A program made the translations under genes and the position numbers. The notes under the pieces were generated by a model. It worked only from the letters and a program-made list of their open reading frames with translations, had not been told where the DNA came from and did no database searches. A stretch of 64,000 nucleotides of DNA, taken from positions 252,780,518-252,844,517 of the forward strand of contig NC_133658.1 of assembly GCF_037893015.1 (NCBI RefSeq), written 5' to 3'. This document shows, in pieces, positions 42,440-54,399 of this stretch; within the stretch, counting starts at the first letter, position 1; every line of letters begins with the position of its first letter. The DNA comes from Macrotis lagotis (taxonomy: Eukaryota; Chordata; Mammalia; Peramelemorphia; Peramelidae).

Positions 42440-42790
42440 CCACTATTCCAAGGTGCCTTGGAATAGTGGGAAAGATAATGGGAGTTGGGCCTAGGCTTTC
42501 CATCAGTGGCTTGACCCAGCTTACCAGCTGGTAATGGGGCAACTGGCTTAATTGGCTTGTGCCAAGGGAATCCAATGGGTGAGTGGTATCAACTGGGAAC
42601 TGCTATTAATGGTTCCCACGAGAACAAGGTGGTGGGGGGTGCTATTTCTTCCTTCCAACTGGTTCCCCAAATGATCGTTGCTAATCAGAGGATTCCCCAA
42701 TTTCCTCAATACTTGGTTCCCTGTCCCACTGCCCCCTCCTTGGATCCAGAAGAAGAACCAATCCATGTTAACTCCATTTGAGTTAACATG
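42440..42790. other. Cluster of perfect inverted repeats
   Basis: Arms seen: CCACTATTCCAAGG/CCTTGGAATAGTGG with a 2-base spacer (42440-42469); palindrome TTACCAGCTGGTAA (42521-42534); TTGGC/GCCAA with a 4-base loop (42552-42565); GGGAAC/GTTCCC with an 11-base loop (42595-42617); CATGTTAACT/AGTTAACATG with a 7-base loop (42764-42790). The sequence matches no repeat family I know. The motif GGTTCCC also recurs at 42611, 42660 and 42714. Confidence 0.8.
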
Positions 42791-43419
42791 AAGTCCTGGT
42801 CCCAGCCATTTGGTCCTAATTTTTCACCTAGTTGTTTATTTTCTAATGCACAAAGATTTAAAAAAAAATGCCCATCTTTTACTTCCCTCCTGTTCCAGTG
42901 TCAATTGAAAACACCAGTTGGAGTAGTTGCAAAATCTGTCTTTTACCCTTCCCCCACCTTTGATAAAGACTCTCATTGCAAAATCTGGCTGGGGAAATTA
43001 TTAAATATTGTGTCATACTGTGGTAAAACCTCCTCATTGCCCCCTTCCTGCCCTGCTCACCCTGGAGTGGGGGTGATGGGCAACCTCTGAGCAGGGCAGT
43101 TCCTTCTGCTCTCATCCTGACCTGGATGCCCTCACTCACTTGGGAGTGGAGGTAAGGCCAAGTGCAAGGTCCAGGATTTGAGAATTCTAGGTTAGGAGAA
43201 AGAGAGTTACAGTGGTGAGATTACTGGCAAGAGTGATGTGCAAACCAACTCCAATCTTTATATTGCCAGAGGGTATATTCTTGATTCTTTTATGTTTCCT
43301 GGAGCCCCACTTTTGTTGCCCTGAACATAACTGCATAGGTTGCTGGGAACAGATGCCCTCTCTCTCATCTATATTCACAGACACTGTTTTCCATGGCTTT
43401 GGTACAGAGTCATAGCTTA

Positions 43420-43690
43420 TTATAACTGGATGGGAACTTAGACCATAGAGCATGAGTTGTAAGGAATGGTAGAACATAGAGTAGAGTGTTAGAATATAGA
43501 ATATAACATCAGAAAAGACCCCTTAGAACATTGGAGCATCAGAACTCGGAGGGAACTTAGAACATAATCTAAAATGTGATGGTTGGAAGAAACTTAACTT
43601 ATAACATAGAATATTCAGGCTAGATAAATTGTAGAGTAAAAACCACATAATGTTAGGGCCAGAAGAATCCTTGGAAATTATTTAATCTTA
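43420..43690 (+). repeat. Imperfect repeats of a 'TTAGAACATAGA' unit
   Basis: TAGAACATAGA, TAGAATATAGA, TTAGAACATTGGAGCATCAGA and TTAGAACATAATC follow one another. The same words occur in reverse at 9535-9660 and 9940-9990. They resemble the short tandem tails of CR1/L3 LINEs. Confidence 0.6.
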
Positions 43691-45399
43691 GATATGGAAA
43701 CTGAGGTCCAGAGAAAGAAAAACTTGCCAATGGACACATAGGAGAGTAGGTTGGAATCAGGACTTAAAACCATTTCACCAAATTGCCAACAAAATCCCAG
43801 ATTGGAAAGGGTTAGTAGAAGGTGGAATCTGGCTTGGGGTAAACTTTGAAAGGGCTCTATCCTGAGCCAAATTGTTTCTCACCTCCAGCTTTAATTATAA
43901 CATGTCACATAATGACACAGTATTATAATAGGCACACAAAATGTACTAATCTGATATTATATCTTGGTTTTAACAATAGATACAATCAACCAGCCACAGT
44001 TGCTAACTCATTCTTAACGTATCTGCATACTCCACCTAGATATTTATCATGTTTTTAATTAGGTGGAGAGAACCTTCTGGAGGCAGTGCCTCTGAAGCTG
44101 GCCTGCTGCGGATCATAGCTGCCTTACTGTAAAGCTTGGATAATAGCTACTCCCACATGCTGGTTTCTTTTTCCAGTTTGGGTGCCTCAGTTTTCTTATT
44201 CCAAGGCTTTGGGTGTGCCCAGCCAGTTCCCCAGAGAGTATCCTAGAGCAGAAATGATGACAGTCTGAGGAGTTGCCCCATTGCCTGGCTTGGGCAAGTT
44301 ATGTTTTGGAGATGGGGTGGGTGGAGAGTCATCCCAGACACAAGAAGTGGGGGCCCAGGCAATACTCATATGACTGGTTCTATGATCCTCTGGCCTCATG
44401 ATTTGTCTTATGTGGTGGGGTAGGGAGGGGAGGGAGTGTTGATCCTTGGAAGTAGGGGTAGGGAGAAAGATACATAGGGTTAGCTAGTTGTCTGTGAGTT
44501 AAAGACAGAAGCTATGTTTCTTGGGGAATGGAGCTGAGGGGAGAAGTGGCATTCTGAGTCATCTGGGAGTGGATTCCTGATCTCTATTCAGTTCTGGGTC
44601 CTGGAAATATGGATGGGTTTGGCAAAGATGGGGGCAGGAGGAGGGAGACAGAGAAAATAGACCAATGGGGAATAGGTTTTCCTACCTCCAGCCTTCCTTG
44701 GACCCTGGGTAAGGGGATGGAATGAGGTCTGCCCTGATAATCCAGGGGCTTCATTCAATCCTTTCTCCCAAGGATCTCCTCAGAGGGCTAGCATTTTGGG
44801 AATCAGAAAATTTTTAGAGTTGAAAGAAATCTTGGGGATCACTTAGTCCAACATTTTCATTTGACATTTGGAGAAACTGATGACCAAAGATAGAAAGAAA
44901 TCTGACTAAGGACACATAACAAGTTGTTGGCAGAACCCTGGGAAGGGGAAAAAGGAAAGTTAGGGAAAGATCCTGCCTTGGCTGACTCTTTATAGGAGAT
45001 GGGGTGGAGCAAGGTTGGGGTGGGGGAGGATTGTGCCCAGCTCTAAATCCCAGGTATTTGCTTGGCCAATTCTTGGGAAGTTGTCCTGGTCTTCCTTTCC
45101 CTGATATAGCATCACCCTTGGCTCAGAACTGGGGCACCCTTTCTCCTCCTAGATCTTCCATATATACCTGTGCCTTGTGTTGATGTCTGCCCATGCAGCT
45201 GCCAGGATTCCATGATCCTGACCACACCCAGGTCAGAGACCTGGACCTGTCAGTGTTCTGCCTCGAGACCACATGCACTGGATGTTTGGACACACAGACA
45301 CCCGGACATCTGAAGAGCATTAAGCTGATTGAAAGCACAATTGCCTCTTTCCAGGCTGACGTGTGGAATGAATAACAGTTAGTAACAGGTTCCAACACT
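43691..45399. other. Intergenic, mostly low-copy
   Basis: MIR-type minus-strand fragments lie near 43665-43780 and 44815-44940. GGGA-rich DNA occurs at 44415-44470 and 44990-45040. Bases 45110-45400 look non-repetitive. No gene seen. Confidence 0.45.
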
Positions 45400-45660
45400 C
45401 ATGTGCATTTACTAAAAATAAACTTGACATACTTTTACATGGAGAATGCTTGGAATTCAAATTGCTTCACAAAGGGCAGAGAGGGGAAAAAAGGAAGAAT
45501 AGAAATCAAGTTTTCTAGCTTAGTAATTAATTAGAGCCTGTAAACAAATGACTCACCCACTTTCCGAAGCTTTTCCTTTCCACTCAACTGTGGTTTTGCG
45601 ACAATCAGCAGGACCCCTTGAGAGAAAAGCGCCAGCAGGACTAGACTAGGCCCCTGGCAA
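45400..45660. promoter_or_regulatory. Candidate enhancer with AP-1, RUNX and C/EBP-like motifs
   Basis: A non-repetitive block holds TGACTCA (45549-45555), an ETS-like TTTTCCTTTCC just after, TGTGGTTT (RUNX, 45589-45596) and TTGCGACAAT (C/EBP-like, 45596-45605) within 57 bases. This combination is typical of myeloid enhancers. The motifs are seen; the activity is inference. Confidence 0.35.
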
Positions 45661-46128
45661 TGAGAAGTTCTGTGCCCCTACAAAACACTGCCGGGTTTCA
45701 GACAGATTTGGGGGGTCTGCTGTTTCTGCTAGACTGTGTATCCTGGAGTGGAAAGAACTCTGGTTTGGGAACCAGGATACTGGCCTAGGGTTTGGACAGT
45801 GCTACTTTATAGCTAAGGGTTCTTTGAAAAGCCCCTCCCCACTTTGGAGTCCCACCATTTTCATTAGGGAAGTGGGTGATTGTGAAGAAAAACATATAGA
45901 AGAATGCTTTGCAAAGTATTGTGTGACCATGAAGGATGAACTTGGACTCAGGCACACTGGCCATCTCTATTTCTCACACAGAACACTCCATCTCCCATCT
46001 CCCTCCCTTAAGACTCAACTCAAGCACCATCTTCTGGATGAAGCTTTCTAACTGACCCTGACTTTTTGTCCCCTCCCTCCCAAACTTCCTTTTTAAAAAC
46101 TAACACATATTTGTATTTATTAAAATTT

Positions 46129-46168
<40 letters not shown>

Positions 46169-48837
46169 GTGTACTTATCTCATTAAACTGTGGTCTTCTT
46201 GTGAGGAGGATTATTTTAATCTTTATTATTCTATTCCAGGTGCCTAATACAAAGTTTTCTTATTGATTAATTGATTGATTAGTGGTTATTTAATAGTCCC
46301 TGGAAATCAAGGTGAGAGAAAATAGTCATTTTCATTGAGGGAAGCATCATGCAGGCAGGATGGTGGTAAGTAGGAAAAGTCCCACAGTAGGAGCCAGGAG
46401 ACTTGAGTCTGCCACTAGCTTCCTGTGGGACTTTGGGTGAGTATCTTTCTCTTTTTAGACCTCAATTTCTTCCTTTGTAAAATGAAGTGGAGATATTAGC
46501 AGATAAATATTTAAGAATTCTTTAGAGTATGTTTGTACCTTCCTCTTCCTTCATTATCTTCCTGTTCAATATTTATCCATCCTTCTTGGTCCAGCTCCAA
46601 AGCCATTTCCCCTGGAAAGGTTCCTCTGGTATCCAGAAGTATGGTGTTACTCTCTTGGAATATTAAGAGGTAGATAGATACTAGACTTGTCTTTTCATTG
46701 ATATAGGCAGCTCCCTAATGAAAGTCAGTACTTTCTGGACAAGGTGGAGTTTTAGAGAATTGCCCAGAGCATGAAGAAGTTAGATGACTTTTCCAGGATC
46801 CCACAGCTAGAATCCATCAGAAGTTGCATTTGAAACCAGTTGTTCCTGACTTGCAGAATAGCTTTCTAACCACTTCACCCTAGTGCTTTTCTCTCTTCAC
46901 CCATGGATATCTCACAACTTTAATGAATCTATAATGTTGTTGATGTGGGTACTACTTCCAGTGACACATATTGAAATCTATTCATATTTTCTTTTACTCT
47001 TCCTATCTTAATAATAAAATAACTGATATTTATAGCAATGCTTCTTATATGGTGTTTTGCAATTATTTCATTTGTTACTCTCAACAACATGGGATGATAT
47101 GATTATCACTCCCATTTTCCAGATGAGAGAATTGAGTTAAATATAGGTTAAACAACTTGTCCAAGAATACATAGCTAATACATACCTGAGGTCAAACTTG
47201 AACTCAGGGCTTCCTGACTCGAGGAATTCTAGCTACTGTTCCACCAAAATGTTAATGTACCAATTTTGTCTGTGTCTTCTAAAAATGTTTCATAAGAGTC
47301 CCCTCATTATTCCAGAAGCTTTCCTTTTTTTGTCTTTTAATACTACACTATTGCCAGCATGGTATGGATAAGTCACATAATTTCTGAGTTTCTCAGAATA
47401 TTCTCTAAGGCTCTAAGGTGCAGAGAAGGTACTAATCTTCATTAGTATAGATTAATTTCCTTGTAAAAAGCACTTTATAAATGAGAATGGGGAGGAATAG
47501 AGTGGAGGTACAGCTAGTAATAGCAACTGTGGGAAAAATATTGAAACAACTTTTCTGGTGGACTTATGATAAAGAGAGGAACTTACCCCAGAGACAGAGC
47601 TGCTGGAATCTGAACACAGACTGAAGTACATTCTTTTCTCTCTCTCTCACTATTCTTGAGGTTTCTCATCTTCTTGGGGGGGGATTTATGTTTACTCTTA
47701 TAACAAAATTATTGTAATAATAGTAATAATAAATTAAAGTTGAAATGGTAAAAAATTAAAAAATAACATCTTGCACAGAAGTGCTCTTTATACTGATGAA
47801 TTCACAGATTTTATATATAAAAAGGAAAGCTCATAAGAGTATTGTAAAGTGTTATGAGATCAGATAAGGTAGATGAAGAAACTTCACCTGGGGGACATCA
47901 AGGAGGTTATCAGAAAAGACAGTGTGGGAAGGAGAAAAAAGCGGTGGCAATGGAGCCAGTGCTTGAATTCTTATCTTGGCATTGAACCTTTATAGCTGTG
48001 TTTATCTAGGCATCTCCCTGCTTTGAGGCTCAGTTTCTTTATCTGTAAAATGGGAAAAAAGTTTTAGACTAGCCTCTTCTCAGGACTGTTCAGAGGAAAG
48101 CATTCGCTAAAAACTAAGGTCATTATAAAATGAGAGTTAATGTTTGTATCATGATTTATCATTGTACCCTCACTCATAGGGCCAAACTGGCACAGGGAAG
48201 TCACTTAGAAGTTGAGTGTTAAGTGAACTCAAATGACTGGCCAGCACAGGGGTATACTATGTAGCCATGGAACAGGATAAAAGTAAATGATCCCCACGGG
48301 GATTGTGGCCATGACCTTGGCCTTATGAACATTGTGCTCCCACCCTCTGAATGAATAGGCTAAGAATTGAGCACCTGTTCAAATGAAGGACCTTCTCAGA
48401 GAGAAGCCCATTTTATTCAGCAGCCTCAACCACCACCCCAATGTTTCTTCAACCTCAAAACAAGTTTGAATTTGTTTCTTATCCAACACAGGGATGAGAG
48501 GATCCCTCAAGTTGGAGGCATTGGGTCTGCTAGGCTACAGCTCCAGGGTCTGGGAAATCTGTTTTTGTTATTTTCCCAGAGATGCTGCACATCCCTTCAC
48601 CATGGTTTGAATGAGAATGTTCTGCTATTAGAATGTAAGCTCCCTGAGGGCAGGGACTGTTTTTTTTGTCTCTCTTTTTTTTAATATTCTCAAAGCTTGA
48701 TACAATGTCTGGAACATAGCAACCATTTAATAAAAACTTGTTGATTGAATTGATTGGCTTGACTGAAGGGGACAATGCCGTCTTCTCTCTCTGGCTCTTG
48801 CCCCATCACAGTCTGATCTACTGATCTACAGACTTTT
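45661..48837. other. Intergenic, L2 and MIR remnants
   Basis: L2-type text at about 45985-46290, split by (TA)n at 46135-46166. Further L2 at about 46555-46630 and 48610-48745. MIR-type at about 46370-46520 (+), 46750-46890 (-), 47010-47240 (-, MIR3-like) and 47950-48130 (+). AAT-rich simple sequence near 47700-47770. No gene seen. Confidence 0.55.
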
Positions 48838-48986
48838 TTTTTTAGGTTTTTGCAAGGCAAATGGGGTTAAGTGGCTTGCCCAAGGCCACACAGCTAGGTA
48901 ATTATTAAGCGTCTGAGACCAGATTTGCACTCAGGTACTCCTGACTCCAAGGCCGGTGCTTTATCTACTACAACACCTAGCCGCCC
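48838..48986 (-). mobile_element. tRNA-derived SINE (WSINE1-like) with perfect target duplication
   Basis: Full-length from T-run to 'acaacacctagccgccc'. It is flanked by ATCTACAGACTTTT at 48824-48837 and 48987-49000, identical over 14 bases. Confidence 0.95.
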
Positions 48987-49264
48987 ATCTACAGACTTTT
49001 CTTTAGGAAACTGTAGGACAGAGTAGACTACCTTAGACTGAGGTCACAGACCAGGGATCATAGAATTCTGCATAATAAAATCACAGGGAAGGATTTGGAT
49101 ATATGGACCTGAGTCTGGCATCATTCATTTGGCAAAGGCAGATAAATGGGGGTGCTGAACTCCTTGTTCTCCTAGCCTTTCTCTCATGCCTATGCTGGCT
49201 GATTTTCAGAAATCAGTGGTAATAAGAGAGAAGACAGAAACACTCTTTGAACTGCAACAAGTCA

Positions 49265-49420
49265 GAGGCAGCTTGGTGTAATGGATAGGGTCCTGTACTT
49301 TGAATTTGAGAATTTGGATCTGAAGCATAACTGTCCGTTATTATCTGTGGGACTATGGGCCAGTCCTTACATCTCTCAGAGATTTCTCATCTAAATCTTT
49401 TTGTTTATGGATGATCTTTA
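49265..49420 (+). repeat. MIR-type SINE
   Basis: 'gaggcagcttggtgtaatggatagggtcctgtactttgaatttgag' and 'ctgtgggactatgggccagtc' in MIR order. Confidence 0.65.
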
Positions 49421-49692
49421 TGTAACTCTTATGATTAGATAATCTTAGGGATCGGGCCTTAGGCAGGGACAGATAAGTGGGGTTGGCAACTTTTCTGGGC
49501 TCTTTTCCAGGCTCAGAAAAGTCAATTTCCAGAGTTCAGGGGTAGAGGGGAGACAGAAGACTCCTAGGAGTTAAACAGATTACCTCCAGTTGGTCAGAAA
49601 GGTGGGACCCAGTGAAGTCCTGAGCTGAATAGGAGCAGAACCAGAGGTTTGTGGGGAGATGGCTTGCATTAAGATTCAGAGACGGGAGCCTG

Positions 49693-49696
<4 letters not shown>

Positions 49697-49746
<50 letters not shown>

Positions 49747-50135
49747 ATTTGTCTGTATGTGTTCATCTGTGTATATGCATGTTTGTGTGTATTTATTTGT
49801 GTGAATGTATTTATTTGTACGCATATGTATTTATATATGTGTATTTTTATTTATCTAGATATGTGTGTTTATTTGTGTGTGCATATGTGGGTTTGTGTGT
49901 ATTTATTTATTTATACGTTGGTTTGTGTGTATTTATTTGTGTTTTTGTATTTGTGTTCATTTGTATATATGTATGTATATGTATATGTATGTATATGTTT
50001 ATTTGTGTACATATATGTGGGTAATTTGCATGTGAATTTATTTATATATGTTGGTTTGTGTGCATTTTTATATATGTGTGCATTTATTTATGCATATGTA
50101 TGTGTATGTCTATTTGTGTATGTATGTGTCTTGGT
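49697..50135 (+). repeat. (GT)n microsatellite grading into a TG/TTTA minisatellite
   Basis: About 24 perfect GT units (49697-49743) are followed by some 390 bp built of TGTGTGTATTTATTTG, TATATGTATGTATATG and similar variants. The region is open in one frame for 162 codons only because it lacks stops; the peptide is Cys/Val/Tyr/Phe low-complexity. Confidence 0.93.
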
Positions 50136-51359
50136 ATGATGACATAATGTCAATTGGTCTGATTCTGGGCACAGTTTAAGAATCTCTTCCTCCAGGGATT
50201 TTTCCCTGGCTATGATTTTCTTTTTGGACTTATCCAGCACTTATATTATATTGTAGTCCATTTTAGTGTTTTCTATTGGATAATAAATTCCATGGTGGAA
50301 GGGTTTAGAACTAATTTAATGTTTATATCTCCTCCAGTGCCTAGCACAAATTTCTGAACACTTATTAAATAGTTGTTGAATGACTCCAGAGAAGGTCTTA
50401 CTATTACAGAGTCCCCAATTCTTTCTTTAGAGTTTTATTTCTGTGAAATAAAGACCTGTTTACTATAGGAACAGGTACTGTGGAGTGGTAGAAAGAGCAC
50501 CGGGCATTGGAGTCAGAAGGTCTGGTATACAGTTTAGTCTGTGCTACTTCTTAATTGTCATCGGGAGCAAATCACTTATCTCACTCCCTGGGTCTCTGTT
50601 TTCTCATTGGTTATAAGGAGACATCTGAGGACCCTTTCTGTTTTAAAGCCTGTGATCTTACATCTATCCCACAGGGGCAGCAGATGCAGCCACTGCTGTC
50701 ACTTCTACTCTTACTCTCACTGCCAGTATCTGGGCATGAATGAGTTTAGCTGAGCCTTTCCTGGGTGGTGGCTGACCTGGGTGATTTGTACAGTTAAAAG
50801 GGAGGCTCTTAGGATTCAATTCTGGAAGAGACCTCAGAAATGATCTAGTCAAGCCCCTTCATACAAGAAGAAATGTAGACCCATAAAATGGAAGGGATTT
50901 ATTCCAAGTCACACAGGTGATGAGTGGCAGAGATGGGCTCAGAACCACAGAACTTAACGAGGTCATGAAATCCAACTCTGCCATTTTACAGATGAGGAAA
51001 TTAGAGACTGAGGGAAGATGAAGCAATTTGCTCAGGTTTCAATAGCTTGCATGTGTCTGAGACAAGATTTGAATACGGGTCTTCCTGACGTCAAACCCAG
51101 CACCATATCATTCTGTCTCATAAAGTCAGCCTTTTTTCCATTCTTGCACCATGTTGTGAGGAGTGGGTAAAAGAATCTGGATCTAAGGGCATTGACCCCC
51201 TGGAAACAGAGGATCTGAAGGGGGTGGACTGTGCAGGGGTGGTATTGTGGAAGGAGGAATGAGCATAAACCACACCAACCTTCACAATGTGACTGTGGGG
51301 TCAGAGACAGAAGAATCCAGCTAGGGAGAAGTTGCCATCTTCTCACCACAATCCATCAC
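50136..51359. other. Intergenic, L2 and MIR remnants
   Basis: L2-type 3' end at about 50200-50390. MIR-type fragments at about 50475-50660 (+), 50820-50955 (-) and 50955-51120 (-). No gene seen. Confidence 0.55.
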
Positions 51360-51900
51360 TTCAGTGTCCTCATTCCAACACCCCGCCTCCTCCCCCTCCC
51401 ACATGCAAGCTGAATCAGAGATGAGGTTCTCTCTTTACCCCACATTTTGTTCCTCCTTTTTCTTGGAAAACTTTCCAAGACATTCTCAGATTGCCAAAGT
51501 GCTCTATCAGTCCTAGGGGAGGGGTTGAGGGTTGGGGGGGGTACAGTTTATCATTTCACAGAAATGTCTCCCCTGTTTCCCTCTCCCTCCCCTCCTTAAA
51601 GACAGCACTTCGGCTGAGGTCATGGAACCAGAGTAGAGGAAGCAGAGCCACAGTCTGGAGGCTTTTCAGCAAGCCAGGCCATCCCTGGCTCAGTTGGAGC
51701 CCTGGCTATGCGGAGAGCTCTTTGATAGACTTGGGTGGGGAATGGGGCCATAAAAGATATATTTTTGACAGACACTGGTCTGATTGGAGATGAGACACCC
51801 ACACCCCCATGACAAACCCTGATGTGGAAAAACAACAGGCACATGTGTGGATAATAAGTGTGGTGCACTCCAAGTACAATCATAGGACCCAGGAATTTCT
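51360..51900. other. Non-repetitive island, possible conserved element
   Basis: No repeat recognised. It contains the 20-bp near-palindrome TCTTGGAAAACTTTCCAAGA (51461-51480), pyrimidine-rich text and 'ggccataaaagatatatttttgaca' near 51745. A frame of 100 codons (51491-51793) has no known relatives. Confidence 0.35.
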
Positions 51901-51924
51901 GAGCTTAAGGAACTTTAGAACATA

Positions 51925-52230
51925 GAAAAAGGTTCTAAACTTTTTTTTAGTATGCATGAATTTCATTGGTAGACTGGTGAAGTTGATAGACCCCTTCTCA
52001 TGAAAATATTTTTAAAAATCATAATTAAAGGAAATGCTAATGTTTTAATAAAAATTTTATCTTTTGCTTTTATAGGACAAAAATTTCTTTCAGTGTCTTT
52101 CCATCTTCTTCTCCAAGAGATCTTTCCCATTAATAAAAGATATTTTTCTGTGGGTTCTGCCCCCTCTAAATTTTGGCTAGAGTCATAATTTGATGGTTTT
52201 TGGAGTTTTGGGGGAAAGGTATTTCCAGGA
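51925..52230. mobile_element. hAT-type MITE, degraded
   Basis: 'aaggttctaaactttttttt', 'gtagactggtgaagttgatagaccccttctcatg' and 'aaaggaaatgct' match the family at 6992 and 27500. The right end is not clear. Confidence 0.5.
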
Positions 52231-52279
52231 AATGCTGCATTCAGGCCTCTATTTTGGTTCTACCCCCCTCCCCCGAGAA

Positions 52280-52745
52280 AAGCAAAAGATATTTTTTAAA
52301 GAAAAGAAGGAAGAAGAAAAAATATCCAATAACTCAATAAAATAGAAAGGTTTGAAAATATCTCTTATTCCAAATCCATATATTTCCCACCTCTTAAAAA
52401 AAGAGATATGAGAATATCTTGTTTTTTATTATTTTGCAATGTTCATTTTCTTTTTTTAATTTTAATTTTATTTATTTAAGGCAATGGGGTTAAGTGACTT
52501 GCCCAAGGTCACACAGCTAGCAATGTTCATTTTCAATAGTTTTGTGAGTGACCTTTCCACTTAAGATTACTGTAGTTCAGTACTGTGTATATTGTTTTTT
52601 TGGCTCTGTTTACTTCACTCTGAATCAATTCATGTAAGTCTTTCCATACTTCTCAGTATTCCTCAAATTCATCATTTCTTATAGCACAAAATATTCCATT
52701 GCACTCACGTACAACAAATTGTTTAATTATTCCCCAAATGAATCT
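52280..52745 (-). mobile_element. L1 3'-UTR fragment interrupted by a SINE
   Basis: 'caatgttcattttcaatagttttgtgagtgac', 'ttggctctgtttacttcactctgaatcaattcatgtaagtctttccatac' and 'ttgcactcacgtacaacaaattgtttaattattccccaa' in reverse L1 order. The SINE at 52451-52519 splits it. Confidence 0.8.
52451..52519 (-). mobile_element. 5'-truncated tRNA-derived SINE with 15-bp target duplication
   Basis: Only the tail and 'gcaatggggttaagtgacttgcccaaggtcacacagcta' are present. Target duplication GCAATGTTCATTTTC at 52436-52450 and 52520-52534 is perfect, so the truncation happened on insertion. Confidence 0.9.
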
Positions 52746-52885
52746 TTGGAAAATGTGAACTTTAAATTAGGTTAGTGAAAATAAACATATAATTTTTTTC
52801 TCTTCTAAGTTCACAGACTCTCAGAATTATATCCATAGACCCACTGAGAAGCTCATTGGTTTTAGATTAAGAACCCTTGCCATAG
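52745..52885. mobile_element. hAT-type MITE fragment
   Basis: 'tcagaattatatccatagacccactgagaagctcattggttttagattaagaacccttg' is the right half, in reverse, of the family at 27500. Confidence 0.5.
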
Positions 52886-54275
52886 TATTCTAAAAATGGG
52901 AATGGAATCATAGAACTAGAGGTTGTCTTTAAAGATTCACATATCCATTACAAGGGAGGAAGGTTTGTAGGGGAAAATTGGAGGAGAGGGTGGTAAGATG
53001 GTAGTTTGTGAGAGAGTCATATAAAAGAGCACCAGTAAACATAAAAAATATACAGAAGGAAACAAAGAAGTATAGAAAGGGACAGTAGTTTTATTACAAC
53101 CTTGATACATTTTATATATGATATATATATAATAAACTTATTAAAATATTTCTCAAAAAAAAGAGACAAACTCTAATGTAGTCCATATATAGACTCTGAG
53201 GTTTCTTATTCTAACCCCTACTTGTATTGGCAAGTTAGTACCGACATCTCTTTCCCAAGATCCTAGGATTTGGAGCCATTCTTCTAAAACGATTAACTAT
53301 TGGCCCAAACCCCTATTCTGGTATATTTTCCCCATTGTCAATTGTTAGTTACTGGTAGTCTCTCCACTATACTATTGATTACCTTAGTGATTAGTACCCA
53401 ATATCATTTAGCCAATAAACAATTAACTTTTTATAAAAGGATATTGGGCACACTATTTCACCCATCTTAGTCTCTGGGGAGAGTGGGATCAAATTTAAAA
53501 CAATTATTACAAAGCATTTGTTCCACAAAGTTCACTTTCAAATACAACCTGGCTCATGAATGAGTCTTTCCCTTTCTATAGGATATGGAGTCTCAGGTAA
53601 TGACACAGGTTGATCCTCTGCTGGCCTGGATTGAGCAATTAATCTCTTCAAGCTGTGCTTGACTACCAGCAAATTCTGCTATGGACATGTGACACCAAAT
53701 CTTTCCTCCTCTGACTTTCTGAAGTTGCACAAGGAGACATAAACAAGAGTCAACTCCATCTCTAGACATAGGTTTGCCTTGAGGAGTGTGGTCTCATAGG
53801 CTGGCCAGGTATGTGTCAGAAGGTTGGGGGAGGGGAAGACCAACCTTACAGCTGGATGTTGGTAGGAAAGAAAATTAATGAGATTTTCTTTGTGGACTTT
53901 TTTTTTAAATGTCTCAGTTCTGGCACAGTGGTCAGTCAAAATGCCCCCTCATTTTTTAGAAACTACAATAATTAGGAAATGGTCAGAGAATTTTGGTGTT
54001 TGCTCTTAAGTGAAGAACCAAGACTGGCATTCTACATCATCAAAAATTTATAAAAATAGGTTCTTCAACCAGTCAGTCATGTGAGTCCTAGACTGAGTCC
54101 TCTCTGTTTAATCCCCTATTATACATACAGCAAGCAGTTCACAGTTCCTTCTATGTCTCTTTTTTGTTCTTTGAATATTCATATGTTTGTGTTTCTGATT
54201 GGTACATTCAGAATAAAATGAAATTTAAATTTAAAAAAGTTAGGATTTATTTTTTTTCACAAAAAATTGATGTTT
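52886..54275. other. Intergenic, little recognisable
   Basis: Short AT-rich simple sequence at 53110-53140. Bases 53170-53940 look low-copy and contain no gene I recognise. A minus-strand frame of 86 codons (53939-53679) has no known relatives. Confidence 0.4.
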
Positions 54276-54281
54276 TTGGTG

Positions 54282-54368
54282 GCGTGAGTTGTATCTGAAG
54301 CTAGATATAAACTCAGGTCTTTCTGACTCTAGGCTGGGCACTCTATCCATCAGATCATCTAGCTACCC
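54282..54368 (-). repeat. tRNA-SINE fragment, old
   Basis: 'tctgaagctagatataaactcaggtctttctgactctaggctgggcactctatcc' and the head 'tcatctagctacccc' belong to the marsupial SINE class with diverged sequence. Confidence 0.7.
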
Positions 54369-54399
54369 CTTTTTTGTTTTTATATCACTTGAATTTCCC

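Noticed and set aside
42548-42781. Overlapping plus- and minus-strand frames of about 73 codons
   Set aside because: No family resemblance and no start or splice context; the inverted-repeat structure of the DNA is the more notable signal.
49651-50139. A 162-codon Cys/Val/Tyr/Phe-rich frame that resembles a membrane protein
   Set aside because: It lies wholly in the GT/TTTA simple-sequence block; hydrophobicity follows from the repeat units.
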